64,000 nucleotides of DNA from NCBI GenBank assembly GCA_949126835.1, contig CASBPS010000192.1, positions 131,001-195,000 on the forward strand, in the 5' to 3' direction. The position numbers and the translations under genes are program-made. The stretch comes from Anisus vortex. Lineage: Eukaryota > Mollusca > Gastropoda > Planorbidae. Shown in pieces: positions 48,010 to 60,731 of this stretch (positions are counted from its first letter, which is position 1; every line of letters begins with the position of its first letter). The notes below the pieces were generated by a model. That model worked only from the letters and a program-made list of their open reading frames with translations, made no database searches and was not told where the DNA came from.

Positions 48010-51000
48010 GTACAACGACTTGACTAGCAGATTTGTGGTAATGGTGCTTCTGTACTGGCCTTACAACGACTTGAATAGCAGATTTGTGGTTTTAGCTTCT
48101 CTTTTCGCCTTAATACAGCAGATTTGTGGTTTTGGCTTCTCTACTGGACGTACAAAGGCAGATTTGTGGTTTTGGCTTGTCCAGAAACCGTACAACAACT
48201 TGAAAAGCAGATTTCTGGTTTTGGCTCCTTTTCTGGCCGTACAAAAGCAGATTTGTGGTTTTAGCTTTTCCACAATCCGTACAACGACTTGAATAGCAGA
48301 TTTCTTGTTTTGGCTTTTTTTCTGGCCGTAAAACAGCAGATTTATGGTTTTGGCTCTCTCCACAAACCGTACAACGACTTGACTAGCAGATTTGTGGTAA
48401 TGCTGCTTCTGTTCTGGCCGTACAACGACTTGAATAGCAGATTTGTGGTTTTAGCTTCTATTTTCGCCGTAATACAGCAGATTTGTGGTTTTGGCTTCTC
48501 TACTGGCCGTACAAAAGCAGATTTGTGGTTTTGGCTTCTCCAGAAACCGTACAACGACTTAAAAAGCAGATTTCTAGTTTTGGCTCCTTTTCTGGCCGTA
48601 CAAAAGCAGATTTGTGGTTTTGGCTTTTCCACAATCCGTACAACGTCTTGAATAGCAGATTTCTTGTTTTGGCTTCTTTTCTGGCCGTAAAACAGCAGAT
48701 TTGTGGTTTTGGTTTTTCCACAATCCGTACAACGACTTCATTAGCAGATTTCTAGTTTTGGCTTCTTTTCTGGCCGTACAAGGACTTAAAACGCAGATTT
48801 GTAGTTTTGGCTTCTCCACAAACCGTACAACGACTTGACTAGCAGATTTGTGGTAATGGTGCTTCTGTTCTGGCCGTACAACGACTTGAATAGCAGATTT
48901 GTGGTTTTGGCTTCTCTTTTCTCCGTAATACAGCAGATTTGTGGTTTTGGCTTCTCTACTGGCCGTACAAAAGCAGATTTGTGGTTTTAGCTTTTCCACA
49001 ATCCGTACAACGACTTGAATAGCAGATTTGTGGTAATGCTGCTTCTGTTCTGGCCGTACAACGACTTGAATAGCAGATTTGTGGTTTTGGCTTCTCTTTT
49101 CGCCGTAATACAGCAGATTTGTGGTTTTGGCTTCTCTAATGGCCGTACAAAAGCAGATTTGTGGTTTTGGCTTCTCCAGAAACCGTACAACGACTTGAAA
49201 AGCAGATTTCTGGTTTTGGCTCCTTTTCTAGCCGTACAAAAGCAGATTTGTGGTTTTGGCTTTTCCACAATCCGTACAACGTTCTGAATAGCAGATTTCT
49301 TGTTTTGGCTTCTTTTCTGGCCGTAAAACAGCAGATTTGTGGTTTTGGCTTCTCCAGAAACCGTACAACGACTTGAAAAGCAGATTTCTGGTTTTGGCTC
49401 CTTTTCTGGCCGTACAAAAGCAGATTTGTGGTTTTGGCTTTTCCACAATCCGTACAACGACTTGAATAGCAGATTTCTAGTTTTGGCTTCTTTTCTGGCC
49501 GTACATGGACTTAAAACGCAGATTTGATGTTTTGGCTTCTCCACAAACCGTACAACGACTTGACTAGCAGATTTGTGGTAATGGTGCTTCTGTTCTGGCC
49601 GTACAACGATTTGAATAGCAGATTTGTGGTTTTGGCTTCTCTTTTCGCCGTAATACAGCAGATTTTTGGTTTTGGCTTCTCTACTGGCCGTACAAAAGCA
49701 GATTTGTGGTTTTGGCTTCTCCAGAAACCGAATAACGACTTGAAAAGCAGATTTCTGGTTTTGGCTCCTTTTCTGGCCGTACAAAAGCAGATTTGTGGTT
49801 TTGGCTTTTCCACAATCCGTACAACGTCTTGAATAGCAGATTTCTTGTATTGGCTTCTTTTCTGGCCGTAAAACAGCAGATTTGTGGTTTTGGCTTCTCC
49901 AGAAACTGTACAACGACTTGAAAAGCAGATTTCTGGTTTTGGCTCCTTTTCTGGCCGTACGAAAGCAGATTTGTGGTTTTGGTTTTTCCACAATCCGTAC
50001 AACGACTTGAATAGCAGATTTCTAGTTTTGGCTTCTTTTCTGGCCGTACAAGGACTTAAAACGCAGATTTGTTGTTTTGGCTTCTCCACAAACCGTACAA
50101 CGACTTGACTAGCAGATTTGTGGTAATGGTGCTTCTGTTCTGGCCGTACAACGACTTGAATAGCAGATTTGTGGTTTTGGCTTCTCTTTTCGCCGTAATA
50201 CAGCAGATTTGTGGTTTTGGCTTCTCTACTGGCCGTACAAAAGCAGATTTGTGGTTTTGGCTTCTCCAGAAACCGTACAACGACTTGAAAAGCAGATTTC
50301 TTGTTTTGGCTTCTTTTCTGGCCGTAAAACAGCAGATTTGTTGTTTTGGCTTCTCTACTGGCCGTACAAAAGCAGATTTGTGGTTTTGGCGTTTCCACAG
50401 TCCGTACAACGACTTGAATAGCAGATTTCTTGTTTTGGCTCCTTTTCTGGCCGTACAACGACTTGAAAAGAGGATTTGTGGTTTTGGCTTTTCCACAATC
50501 CGTACAACGACTTGAATAGCAGATTTCTAGTTTTGGCTTCTTTTCTGGCCGTACAAGGACTTAAAACGCAGATTTGTTGTTTTGGCTTCTCCACAAATTG
50601 TACAACGACTTGACTAGCAGATTTGTGGTAATGGTGCTTCTGTTCTGGCCTTACAACGACTTGAATAGCAGATTTGTGGTTTTGGCTTCTCTTTTCGCCT
50701 TAATACAGCAGATTTGTGGTTTTGGCTTCTCTACTGGACGTACAAAGGCAGATTTGTGGTTTTGGCTTCTCCAGAAACCGTACAACAACTTGAAAAGCAG
50801 ATTTCTGGTTTTGGCTCCTTTTCTGGCCGTACAAAAGCAGATTTGTGGTTTTGGCTTTTCCACAATCCGTACAACGTTTTGAATAGCAGATTTCTTGTTT
50901 TGGCTTCTTTTCTGGCCGTAAAACAGCAGATTTGTGGTTTTGGCTTCTCCAGAAACCGTACAACGACTTGAAAAGCAGATTTCTGGTTTTGGCTCCTTTT

Positions 51001-51941
51001 CTGGCCGTACAAAAGCAGATTTGTGGTTTTGGCTTTTCCAGAATATGTACAAAGACTTGAATAGCAGATTTCTAGTTTTGGCTTCTTTTCTGGCCGTACA
51101 TGGACTTAAAACGCAGATTTGATGTTTTGGCTTCTCCACAAACCGTACAACGTCTTGACTAGCAGATTTGTGGTAATGGTGCTTCTGTTCTGGCCGTACA
51201 ACGACTTGAATAGCAGATTTGTGGTTTTGGCTTCTCTTTTCGCCGTAATACAGCAGATTTGTGGTTTTGGCTTCTCTACTGGCCGTACAAAAGCAGATTT
51301 GTGGTTTTGGCTTCTCCAGAAACCGTACAACGACTTGAAAAGCAGATTTCTGGTTTTGGCTCCTTTTCTGACCGTACAAAAGCAAATTTGTGGTTTTGGC
51401 TTTTCCACAATCCGTACAACGTCTTGAATAGCAGATTTCTTGTATTGGCTTCTTTTCTGGCCGTAAAACAGCAGATTTGTGGTTTTGGCTTCTCCAGAAA
51501 CTGTACAACGACTTGAAAAGCAGATTTCTGGTTTTGGCTCCTTTTCTGGCCGTACAAAAGCAGATTTGTGGTTTTGGCTTTTCCACAATCCGTACAACGA
51601 CTTGAATAGCAGATTTCTAGTTTTGGCTTCTTTTCTGGCCGTACAAGGACTTAAAACGCAGATTTGTTGTTTTGGCTTCTCCACAAATTGTACAACGACT
51701 TGACTAGCAGATTTGTGGTAATGGTGCTTCTGTTCTGGCCTTACAACGACTTGAATAGCAGATTTGTGGTTTTGGCTTCTCTTTTCGCCTTAATACAGCA
51801 GATTTGTGGTTTTGGCTTCTCTACTGGACGTACAAAGGCAGATTTGTGGTTTTGGCTTCTCCAGAAACCGTACAACAACTTGAAAAGCAGATTTCTGGTT
51901 TTGGCTCCTTTTCTGGCCGTACAAAAGCAGATTTGTGGTTT
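48010..51941 (+). repeat. Copy of 36955-40886 (offset 11,055)
   Basis: A 3.9-kb match starts after aaattg versus aaaccg and ends where tggttttggc replaces tggtttaagc. It covers the 815-derived unit, the 180-bp tetramer, the accgaataacgac monomer, 545-bp repeats and a single 376-type repeat. Small differences include gttttagcttctc near 48090 and 48446 and aacgatttgaatag near 49606. Confidence 0.87.
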
Positions 51942-52770
51942 TGGCTTTTCCACAATCCGTACAACGTTCTGAATAGCTTCTGTTCTGGCCGTACAACGAC
52001 TTGAATAGCAGATTTGTGGTTTTGGCTTCTCTTTTCGCCGTAATACAGCAGATTTGTGGTTTTGGCTTCTCTACTGGCCGTACAAAAGCAGATTTGTGGT
52101 TTTGGCTTCTCCAGAAACCGTACAACGACTTGAAAAGCAGATTTCTGGTTTTGGCTCCTTTTCTGACCGTACAAAAGCAGATTTGTGGTTTTGGCTTTTC
52201 CACAATCCGTACAACGTCTTGAATAGCAGATTTCTTGTATTGGCTTCTTTTCTGGCCGTAAAACAGCAGATTTGTGGTTTTGGCTTCTCCAGAAACTGTA
52301 CAACGACTTGAAAAGCAGATTTCTGGTTTTGGCTCCTTTTCTGGCCGTACAAAAGCAGATTTGTGGTTTTGGCTTTTCCACAATCCGTACAACGACTTGA
52401 ATAGCAGATTTCTAGTTTTGGCTTCTTTTCTGGCCGTACAAGGACTTAAAACGCAGATTTGTTGTTTTGGCTTCTCCACAAATTGTACAACGACTTGACT
52501 AGCAGATTTGTGGTAATGGTGCTTCTGTTCTGGCCTTACAACGACTTGAATAGCAGATTTGTGGTTTTGGCTTCTCTTTTCGCCTTAATACAGCAGATTT
52601 GTGGTTTTGGCTTCTCTACTGGACGTACAAAGGCAGATTTGTGGTTTTGGCTTCTCCAGAAACCGTACAACAACTTGAAAAGCAGATTTCTGGTTTTGGC
52701 TCCTTTTCTGGCCGTACAAAAGCAGATTTGTGGTTTTGGCTTTTCCACAATCCGTACAACGTTCTGAATA
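51181..52770 (+). repeat. 795-bp tandem duplication with out-of-register join
   Basis: Copy 1 is 51181-51975 and copy 2 is 51976-52770. Copy 2 starts inside a 51-bp landmark monomer (at gcttctgttctgg) directly after a complete monomer ending gttctgaata. Shared bases at the join amount to gc only. One difference is caaatttg (near 51383) in copy 1 against cagatttg in copy 2. This join does not follow monomer register, unlike the other duplications whose joins I could place. Confidence 0.9.
51976..52007 (+). repeat. Truncated 32-bp monomer at the 795-bp join
   Basis: The 51-bp landmark monomer lacks its first 19 bp (gcagatttgtggtaatggt) and starts with gcttctgttctggccg. The next normal monomer begins at 52008. 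Confidence 0.92.
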
Positions 52771-55700
52771 GCAGATTTCTTGTTTTGGCTTCTTTTCTGG
52801 CCGTAAAACAGCAGATTTGTGGTTTTGGCTTCTCCAGAAACCGTACAACGACTTGAAAAGCAGATTTCTGGTTTTGGCTCCTTTTCTGGCCGTACAAAAG
52901 CAGATTTGTGGTTTTGGCTTTTCCAGAATATGTACAAAGACTTGAATAGCAGATTTCTAGTTTTGGCTTCTTTTCTGGCCGTACATGGACTTAAAACGCA
53001 GATTTGATGTTTTGGCTTCTCCACAAACCGTACAACGTCTTGACTAGCAGATTTGTGGTAATGGTGCTTCTGTTCTGGCCGTACAACGACTTGAATAGCA
53101 GATTTGTGGTTTTGGCTTCTCTTTTCGCCGTAATACAGCAGATTTGTGGTTTTGGCTTCTCTACTGGCCGTACAAAAGCAGATTTGTGGTTTTGGCTTCT
53201 CCAGAAACCGTACAACGACTTGAAAAGCAGATTTCTGGTTTTGGCTTCTTTTCTGACCGTACAAAAGCAGATTTGTGGTTTTGGCTTTTCCACAATCCGT
53301 ACAACGTCTTGAATAGCAGATTTCTTGTATTGGCTTCTTTTCTGGCCGTAAAACAGCAGATTTGTGGTTTTGGCTTCTCCAGAAACTGTACAACGACTTG
53401 AAAAGCAGATTTCTGGTTTTGGCTCCTTTTCTGGCCGTACAAAAGCAGATTTGTGGTTTAAGCTTCTCTTTTCGCCGTAATACAGCAGATTTGTGGTTTT
53501 GGCTTCTCTACTGGCCGTACAAAAGCAGATTTGTGGTTTTAGCTTTTCCACAATCCGTACAACGACTTGAATAGCAGATTTGTGGTAATGCTGCTTCTGT
53601 TCTGGCCGTACAACGACTTGAATAGCAGATTTGTGGTTTTGGCTTCTCTTTTCGCCGTAATACAGCAGATTTGTGGTATTGGCTTCTCTAATGGCCGTAC
53701 AAAAGCAGATTTGTGATTTTGGCTTCTCCAGAAACCGTACAACGACTTGAAAAGCAGATTTCTGGTTTTGGCTCCTTTTCTGGCCGTACAAAAGCAGATT
53801 TGTGGTTTTGGCTTTTCCACAATCCGTACAACGTTCTGAATAGCAGATTTCTTGGTTTGGCTTCTTTTCTGGCCGTAAAACAGCAGATTTGTGGTTTTGG
53901 CTTCTCCAGAAACCGTACAACGACTTGAAAAGCAGATTTCTGGTTTTGGCTCCTTTTCTGGCCGTACAAAAGCAGATTTGTGGTTTTGGCTTTTCCACAA
54001 TCCGTACAACGACTTGAATAGCAGATTTCTAGTTTTGGCTTCTTTTCTGGCCGTACATGGACTTAAAACGCAGATTTGATGTTTTGGCTTCTCCACAAAC
54101 CGTACAACGTCTTGACTAGCAGATTTGTGGTAATGGTGCTTCTGTTCTGTCCGTACAACGACTTGAATAGCAGATTTGTGGTTTTGGCTTCTCTTTTCGC
54201 CGTAATACAGCAGATTTGTGGTTTTGGCTTCTCTACTGGCCGTACAAAAGCAGATTTGTGGTTTTGGCTTCTCCAGAAACCGTACAACGACTTGAAAAGC
54301 AGATTTCTGGTTTTGGCTCCTTTTCTAGCCGTACAAAAGCAGATTTGTGGTTTTGGCTTTTCCACAATCCGTACAACGTTCTGAATAGCAGATTTCTTGT
54401 TTTGGCTTCTTTTCTGGCCGTAAAACAGCAGATTTGTGGTTTTGGCTTCTCCAGAAACCGTACAACGACTTGAAAAGCAGATTTCTGGTTTTGGCTCCTT
54501 TTCTGGCCGTACAAAAGCAGATTTGTGGTTTTGGCTTTTCCACAATCCGTACAACGACTTGAATAGCAGATTTCTAGTTTTGGCTTCTTTTCTGGCCGTA
54601 CATGGACTTAAAACGCAGATTTGATGTTTTGGCTTCTCCACAAACCGTACAACGACTTGACTAGCAGATTTGTGGTAATGGTGCTTCTGTTCTGGCCGTA
54701 CAACGATTTGAATAGCAGATTTGTGGTTTTGGCTTCTCTTTTCGCCGTAATACAGCAGATTTTTGGTTTTGGCTTCTCTACTGGCCGTACAAAAGCAGAT
54801 TTGTGGTTTTGGCTTCTCCAGAAACCGAATAACGACTTGAAAAGCAGATTTCTGGTTTTGGCTCCTTTTCTGGCCGTACAAAAGCAGATTTGTGGTTTTG
54901 GCTTTTCCACAATCCGTACAACGTCTTGAATAGCAGATTTCTTGTATTGGCTTCTTTTCTGGCCGTAAAACAGCAGATTTGTGGTTTTGGCTTCTCCAGA
55001 AACTGTACAACGACTTGAAAAGCAGATTTCTGGTTTTGGCTCCTTTTCTGGCCGTACGAAAGCAGATTTGTGGTTTTGGTTTTTCCACAATCCGTACAAC
55101 GACTTGAATAGCAGATTTCTAGTTTTGGCTTCTTTTCTGGCCGTACAAGGACTTAAAACGCAGATTTGTTGTTTTGGCTTCTCCACAAACCGTACAACGA
55201 CTTGACTAGCAGATTTGTGGTAATGGTGCTTCTGTTCTGGCCGTACAACGACTTGAATAGCAGATTTGTGGTTTTGGCTTCTCTTTTCGCCGTAATACAG
55301 CAGATTTGTGGTTTTGGCTTCTCTACTGGCCGTACAAAAGCAGATTTGTGGTTTTGGCTTCTCCAGAAACCGTACAACGACTTGAAAAGCAGATTTCTTG
55401 TTTTGGCTTCTTTTCTGGCCGTAAAACAGCAGATTTGTTGTTTTGGCTTCTCTACTGGCCGTACAAAAGCAGATTTGTGGTTTTGGCGTTTCCACAGTCC
55501 GTACAACGACTTGAATAGCAGATTTCTTGTTTTGGCTCCTTTTCTGGCCGTACAACGACTTGAAAAGAGGATTTGTGGTTTTGGCTTTTCCACAATCCGT
55601 ACAACGACTTGAATAGCAGATTTCTAGTTTTGGCTTCTTTTCTGGCCGTACAAGGACTTAAAACGCAGATTTGTTGTTTTGGCTTCTCCACAAATTGTAC

Positions 55701-56277
55701 AACGACTTGACTAGCAGATTTGTGGTAATGGTGCTTCTGTTCTGGCCTTACAACGACTTGAATAGCAGATTTGTGGTTTTGGCTTCTCTTTTCGCCTTAA
55801 TACAGCAGATTTGTGGTTTTGGCTTCTCTACTGGACGTACAAAGGCAGATTTGTGGTTTTGGCTTCTCCAGAAACCGTACAACAACTTGAAAAGCAGATT
55901 TCTGGTTTTGGCTCCTTTTCTGGCCGTACAAAAGCAGATTTGTGGTTTTGGCTTTTCCACAATCCGTACAACGTTTTGAATAGCAGATTTCTTGTTTTGG
56001 CTTCTTTTCTGGCCGTAAAACAGCAGATTTGTGGTTTTGGCTTCTCCAGAAACCGTACAACGACTTGAAAAGCAGATTTCTAGTTTTGGCTCCTTTTCTG
56101 GCCGTACAAAAGCAGATTTGTGGTTTTGGCTTTTCCAGAATATGTACAAAGACTTGAATAGCAGATTTCTAGTTTTGGCTTCTTTTCTGGCCGTACATGG
56201 ACTTAAAACGCAGATTTGATGTTTTGGCTTCTCCACAAACCGTACAACGTCTTGACTAGCAGATTTGTGGTAATGGT

Positions 56278-57867
56278 GCTTCTGTTCTGGCCGTACAACG
56301 ACTTGAATAGCAGATTTGTGGTTTTGGCTTCTCTTTTCGCCGTAATACAGCAGATTTGTGGTTTTGGCTTCTCTACTGGCCGTACAAAAGCAGATTTGTG
56401 GTTTTGGCTTCTCCAGAAACCGTACAACGACTTGAAAAGCAGATTTCTGGTTTTGGCTCCTTTTCTGACCGTACAAAAGCAAATTTGTGGTTTTGGCTTT
56501 TCCACAATCCGTACAACGTCTTGAATAGCAGATTTCTTGTATTGGCTTCTTTTCTGGCCGTAAAACAGCAGATTTGTGGTTTTGGCTTCTCCAGAAACTG
56601 TACAACGACTTGAAAAGCAGATTTCTGGTTTTGGCTCCTTTTCTGGCCGTACAAAAGCAGATTTGTGGTTTTGGCTTTTCCACAATCCGTACAACGACTT
56701 GAATAGCAGATTTCTAGTTTTGGCTTCTTTTCTGGCCGTACAAGGACTTAAAACGCAGATTTGTTGTTTTGGCTTCTCCACAAATTGTACAACGACTTGA
56801 CTAGCAGATTTGTGGTAATGGTGCTTCTGTTCTGGCCTTACAACGACTTGAATAGCAGATTTGTGGTTTTGGCTTCTCTTTTCGCCTTAATACAGCAGAT
56901 TTGTGGTTTTGGCTTCTCTACTGGACGTACAAAGGCAGATTTGTGGTTTTGGCTTCTCCAGAAACCGTACAACAACTTGAAAAGCAGATTTCTGGTTTTG
57001 GCTCCTTTTCTGGCCGTACAAAAGCAGATTTGTGGTTTTGGCTTTTCCACAATCCGTACAACGTTCTGAATAGCTTCTGTTCTGGCCGTACAACGACTTG
57101 AATAGCAGATTTGTGGTTTTGGCTTCTCTTTTCGCCGTAATACAGCAGATTTGTGGTTTTGGCTTCTCTACTGGCCGTACAAAAGCAGATTTGTGGTTTT
57201 GGCTTCTCCAGAAACCGTACAACGACTTGAAAAGCAGATTTCTGGTTTTGGCTCCTTTTCTGACCGTACAAAAGCAGATTTGTGGTTTTGGCTTTTCCAC
57301 AATCCGTACAACGTCTTGAATAGCAGATTTCTTGTATTGGCTTCTTTTCTGGCCGTAAAACAGCAGATTTGTGGTTTTGGCTTCTCCAGAAACTGTACAA
57401 CGACTTGAAAAGCAGATTTCTGGTTTTGGCTCCTTTTCTGGCCGTACAAAAGCAGATTTGTGGTTTTGGCTTTTCCACAATCCGTACAACGACTTGAATA
57501 GCAGATTTCTAGTTTTGGCTTCTTTTCTGGCCGTACAAGGACTTAAAACGCAGATTTGTTGTTTTGGCTTCTCCACAAATTGTACAACGACTTGACTAGC
57601 AGATTTGTGGTAATGGTGCTTCTGTTCTGGCCTTACAACGACTTGAATAGCAGATTTGTGGTTTTGGCTTCTCTTTTCGCCTTAATACAGCAGATTTGTG
57701 GTTTTGGCTTCTCTACTGGACGTACAAAGGCAGATTTGTGGTTTTGGCTTCTCCAGAAACCGTACAACAACTTGAAAAGCAGATTTCTGGTTTTGGCTCC
57801 TTTTCTGGCCGTACAAAAGCAGATTTGTGGTTTTGGCTTTTCCACAATCCGTACAACGTTCTGAATA
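56278..57867 (+). repeat. 795-bp duplication, second instance
   Basis: This is the same event as at 51181-52770, carried along by the 5,097-bp duplication. The copies are 56278-57072 and 57073-57867. Confidence 0.9.
57073..57104 (+). repeat. Truncated 32-bp monomer, second instance
   Basis: The sequence and flanks are the same as at 51976-52007, displaced by 5,097 bp. Confidence 0.92.
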
Positions 57868-59207
57868 GCAGATTTCTTGTTTTGGCTTCTTTTCTGGCCG
57901 TAAAACAGCAGATTTGTGGTTTTGGCTTCTCCAGAAACCGTACAACGACTTGAAAAGCAGATTTCTGGTTTTGGCTCCTTTTCTGGCCGTACAAAAGCAG
58001 ATTTGTGGTTTTGGCTTTTCCAGAATATGTACAAAGACTTGAATAGCAGATTTCTAGTTTTGGCTTCTTTTCTGGCCGTACATGGACTTAAAACGCAGAT
58101 TTGATGTTTTGGCTTCTCCACAAACCGTACAACGTCTTGACTAGCAGATTTGTGGTAATGGTGCTTCTGTTCTGGCCGTACAACGACTTGAATAGCAGAT
58201 TTGTGGTTTTGGCTTCTCTTTTCGCCGTAATACAGCAGATTTGTGGTTTTGGCTTCTCTACTGGCCGTACAAAAGCAGATTTGTGGTTTTGGCTTCTCCA
58301 GAAACCGTACAACGACTTGAAAAGCAGATTTCTGGTTTTGGCTTCTTTTCTGACCGTACAAAAGCAGATTTGTGGTTTTGGCTTTTCCACAATCCGTACA
58401 ACGTCTTGAATAGCAGATTTCTTGTATTGGCTTCTTTTCTGGCCGTAAAACAGCAGATTTGTGGTTTTGGCTTCTCCAGAAACTGTACAACGACTTGAAA
58501 AGCAGATTTCTGGTTTTGGCTCCTTTTCTGGCCGTACAAAAGCAGATTTGTGGTTTAAGCTTCTCTTTTCGCCGTAATACAGCAGATTTGTGGTTTTGGC
58601 TTCTCTACTGGCCGTACAAAAGCAGATTTGTGGTTTTAGCTTTTCCACAATCCGTACAACGACTTGAATAGCAGATTTGTGGTAATGCTGCTTCTGTTCT
58701 GGCCGTACAACGACTTGAATAGCAGATTTGTGGTTTTGGCTTCTCTTTTCGCCGTAATACAGCAGATTTGTGGTATTGGCTTCTCTAATGGCCGTACAAA
58801 AGCAGATTTGTGATTTTGGCTTCTCCAGAAACCGTACAACGACTTGAAAAGCAGATTTCTGGTTTTGGCTCCTTTTCTGGCCGTACAAAAGCAGATTTGT
58901 GGTTTTGGCTTTTCCACAATCCGTACAACGTTCTGAATAGCAGATTTCTTGGTTTGGCTTCTTTTCTGGCCGTAAAACAGCAGATTTGTGGTTTTGGCTT
59001 CTCCAGAAACCGTACAACGACTTGAAAAGCAGATTTCTGGTTTTGGCTCCTTTTCTGGCCGTACAAAAGCAGATTTGTGGTTTTGGCTTTTCCACAATCC
59101 GTACAACGACTTGAATAGCAGATTTCTAGTTTTGGCTTCTTTTCTGGCCGTACATGGACTTAAAACGCAGATTTGATGTTTTGGCTTCTCCACAAACCGT
59201 ACAACGT

Positions 59208-60731
59208 CTTGACTAGCAGATTTGTGGTAATGGTGCTTCTGTTCTGTCCGTACAACGACTTGAATAGCAGATTTGTGGTTTTGGCTTCTCTTTTCGCCGT
59301 AATACAGCAGATTTGTGGTTTTGGCTTCTCTACTGGCCGTACAAAAGCAGATTTGTGGTTTTGGCTTCTCCAGAAGCCGTACAACGACTTGAAAAGCAGA
59401 TTTCTGGTTTTGGCTCATTTTCTGGCCGTACAAAAGCAGATTTGTGGTTTTGGCTTCTCCACAATCCGTACAACGTCTTGAATAGCAGAATTCTTGTATT
59501 GGCTTCTTTTCTGGCCGTAAAACAGCAGATTTGTGGTTTTGGCTTCTCCAGAAACTGTACAACGACTTGAAAAGCAGATTTCTGGTTTTGGCTCCTTTTC
59601 TGGCCGTACAAAAGCAGATTTGTGGTTTTGGTTTTTCCACAATCCGTACAACGACTTGAATAGCAGATTTCTAGTTTTGGCTTCTTTTCTGGCCGTACAA
59701 GGACTTAAAACGCAGATTTGTTGTTTTGGCTTCTCCACAAACCGTACAACGACTTGACTAGCAGATTTGTGGTAATGGTGCTTCTGTTCTGGCCGTACAA
59801 CGACTTGAATAGCAGATTTGTGGTTTTGGCTTCTCTTTTCGCCGTAATACAGCAGATTTGTGGTTTTGGCTTCCTCTACTGGCCGTACAAAAGCAGATTT
59901 GTGGTTTTGGCTTCTCCAGAAACCGTACAACGACTTGAAAAGCAGATTTCTTGTTTTGGCTTCTTTTCTGGCCGTAAAACAGCAGATTTGTTGTTTTGGC
60001 TTCTCTATTGGCCGTACAAAAGCAGATTTGTGGTTTTGGCTTCTCCACAATCCGTACAACGTCTTGAATAGCAGATTTCTGGTTTTGGCTCCTTTTCTGG
60101 CCGTACAAAAGCAGATTTGTGGTTTTGGCTTTTCCACAATCCGTACAACGACTTGAATAGCAGATTTCTAGTTTTGGCTTCTTTTCTGGCCGTACAAGGA
60201 CTTAAAACGCAGATTTGTTGTTTTGGCTTCTCCACAAATTGTACAACGACTTGACTAGCAGATTTGTGGTAATGGTGCTTCTGTACTGGCCTTACAACGA
60301 CTTGAATAGCAGATTTGTGGTTTTGGCTTCTCTTTTCGCCTTAATACAGCAGATTTGTGGTTTTGGCTTCTCTACTGGACGTACAAAGGCAGATTTGTGG
60401 TTTTGGCTTCTCCAGAAACCGTACAACAACTTGAAAAGCAGATTTCTGGTTTTGGCTCCTTTTCTGGCCGTACAAAAGAAGATTTGTGGTTTTAGCTTTT
60501 CCACAATCCGTACAACGACTTGAATAGCAGATTTCTTGTTTTGGCTTTTTTTCTGGCCGTAAAACAGCAGATTTATGGTTTTGGCTCTCTCCACAAACCG
60601 TACAACGACTTGAATAGCAGATTTCTAGTTTTGGCTTCTTTACTGGCCGTACAAGGACTTAAAAAGCAGATTTGCTGTTTTGGCTTCTCCACAAACCGTA
60701 CAACGACTTGACTAGCAGATTTGTGGTAATG
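59208..60731 (+). repeat. Copy of 46520-48043 (offset 12,688)
   Basis: The match starts after cgtcttgac versus cgacttgac (59207/46519) and ends at gtaatgctg versus gtaatggtg (60732/48044). It follows copy 3 of the 2,491-bp array (gtacaaaagc, gatttcttg) rather than copies 1 and 2. It carries the EcoRI-type variant agcagaattcttg at 59488. Confidence 0.87.

Larger units (their letters stand above)
49140..59375 (+). repeat. 5,097-bp block duplicated in tandem
   Basis: Copy 1 is 49140-54236 and copy 2 is 54237-59333, with matching continuing to 59375. The left limit is ctctaatgg against ctctactgg (49139/54236). The right limit is agaaaccg against agaagccg (54279/59376). Both copies contain the out-of-register 795-bp duplication, so that event came first. 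A private difference is g at 50985 against a at 56082. Confidence 0.9.

Noticed and set aside
52001..52010. Deletion of about 300 bp at the 51976 junction
   Set aside because: The sequence on both sides fits a 795-bp tandem duplication exactly (51181+795=51976, and copy 2 ends at 52770 where the normal gcagatttct resumes). A separate deletion is not needed.
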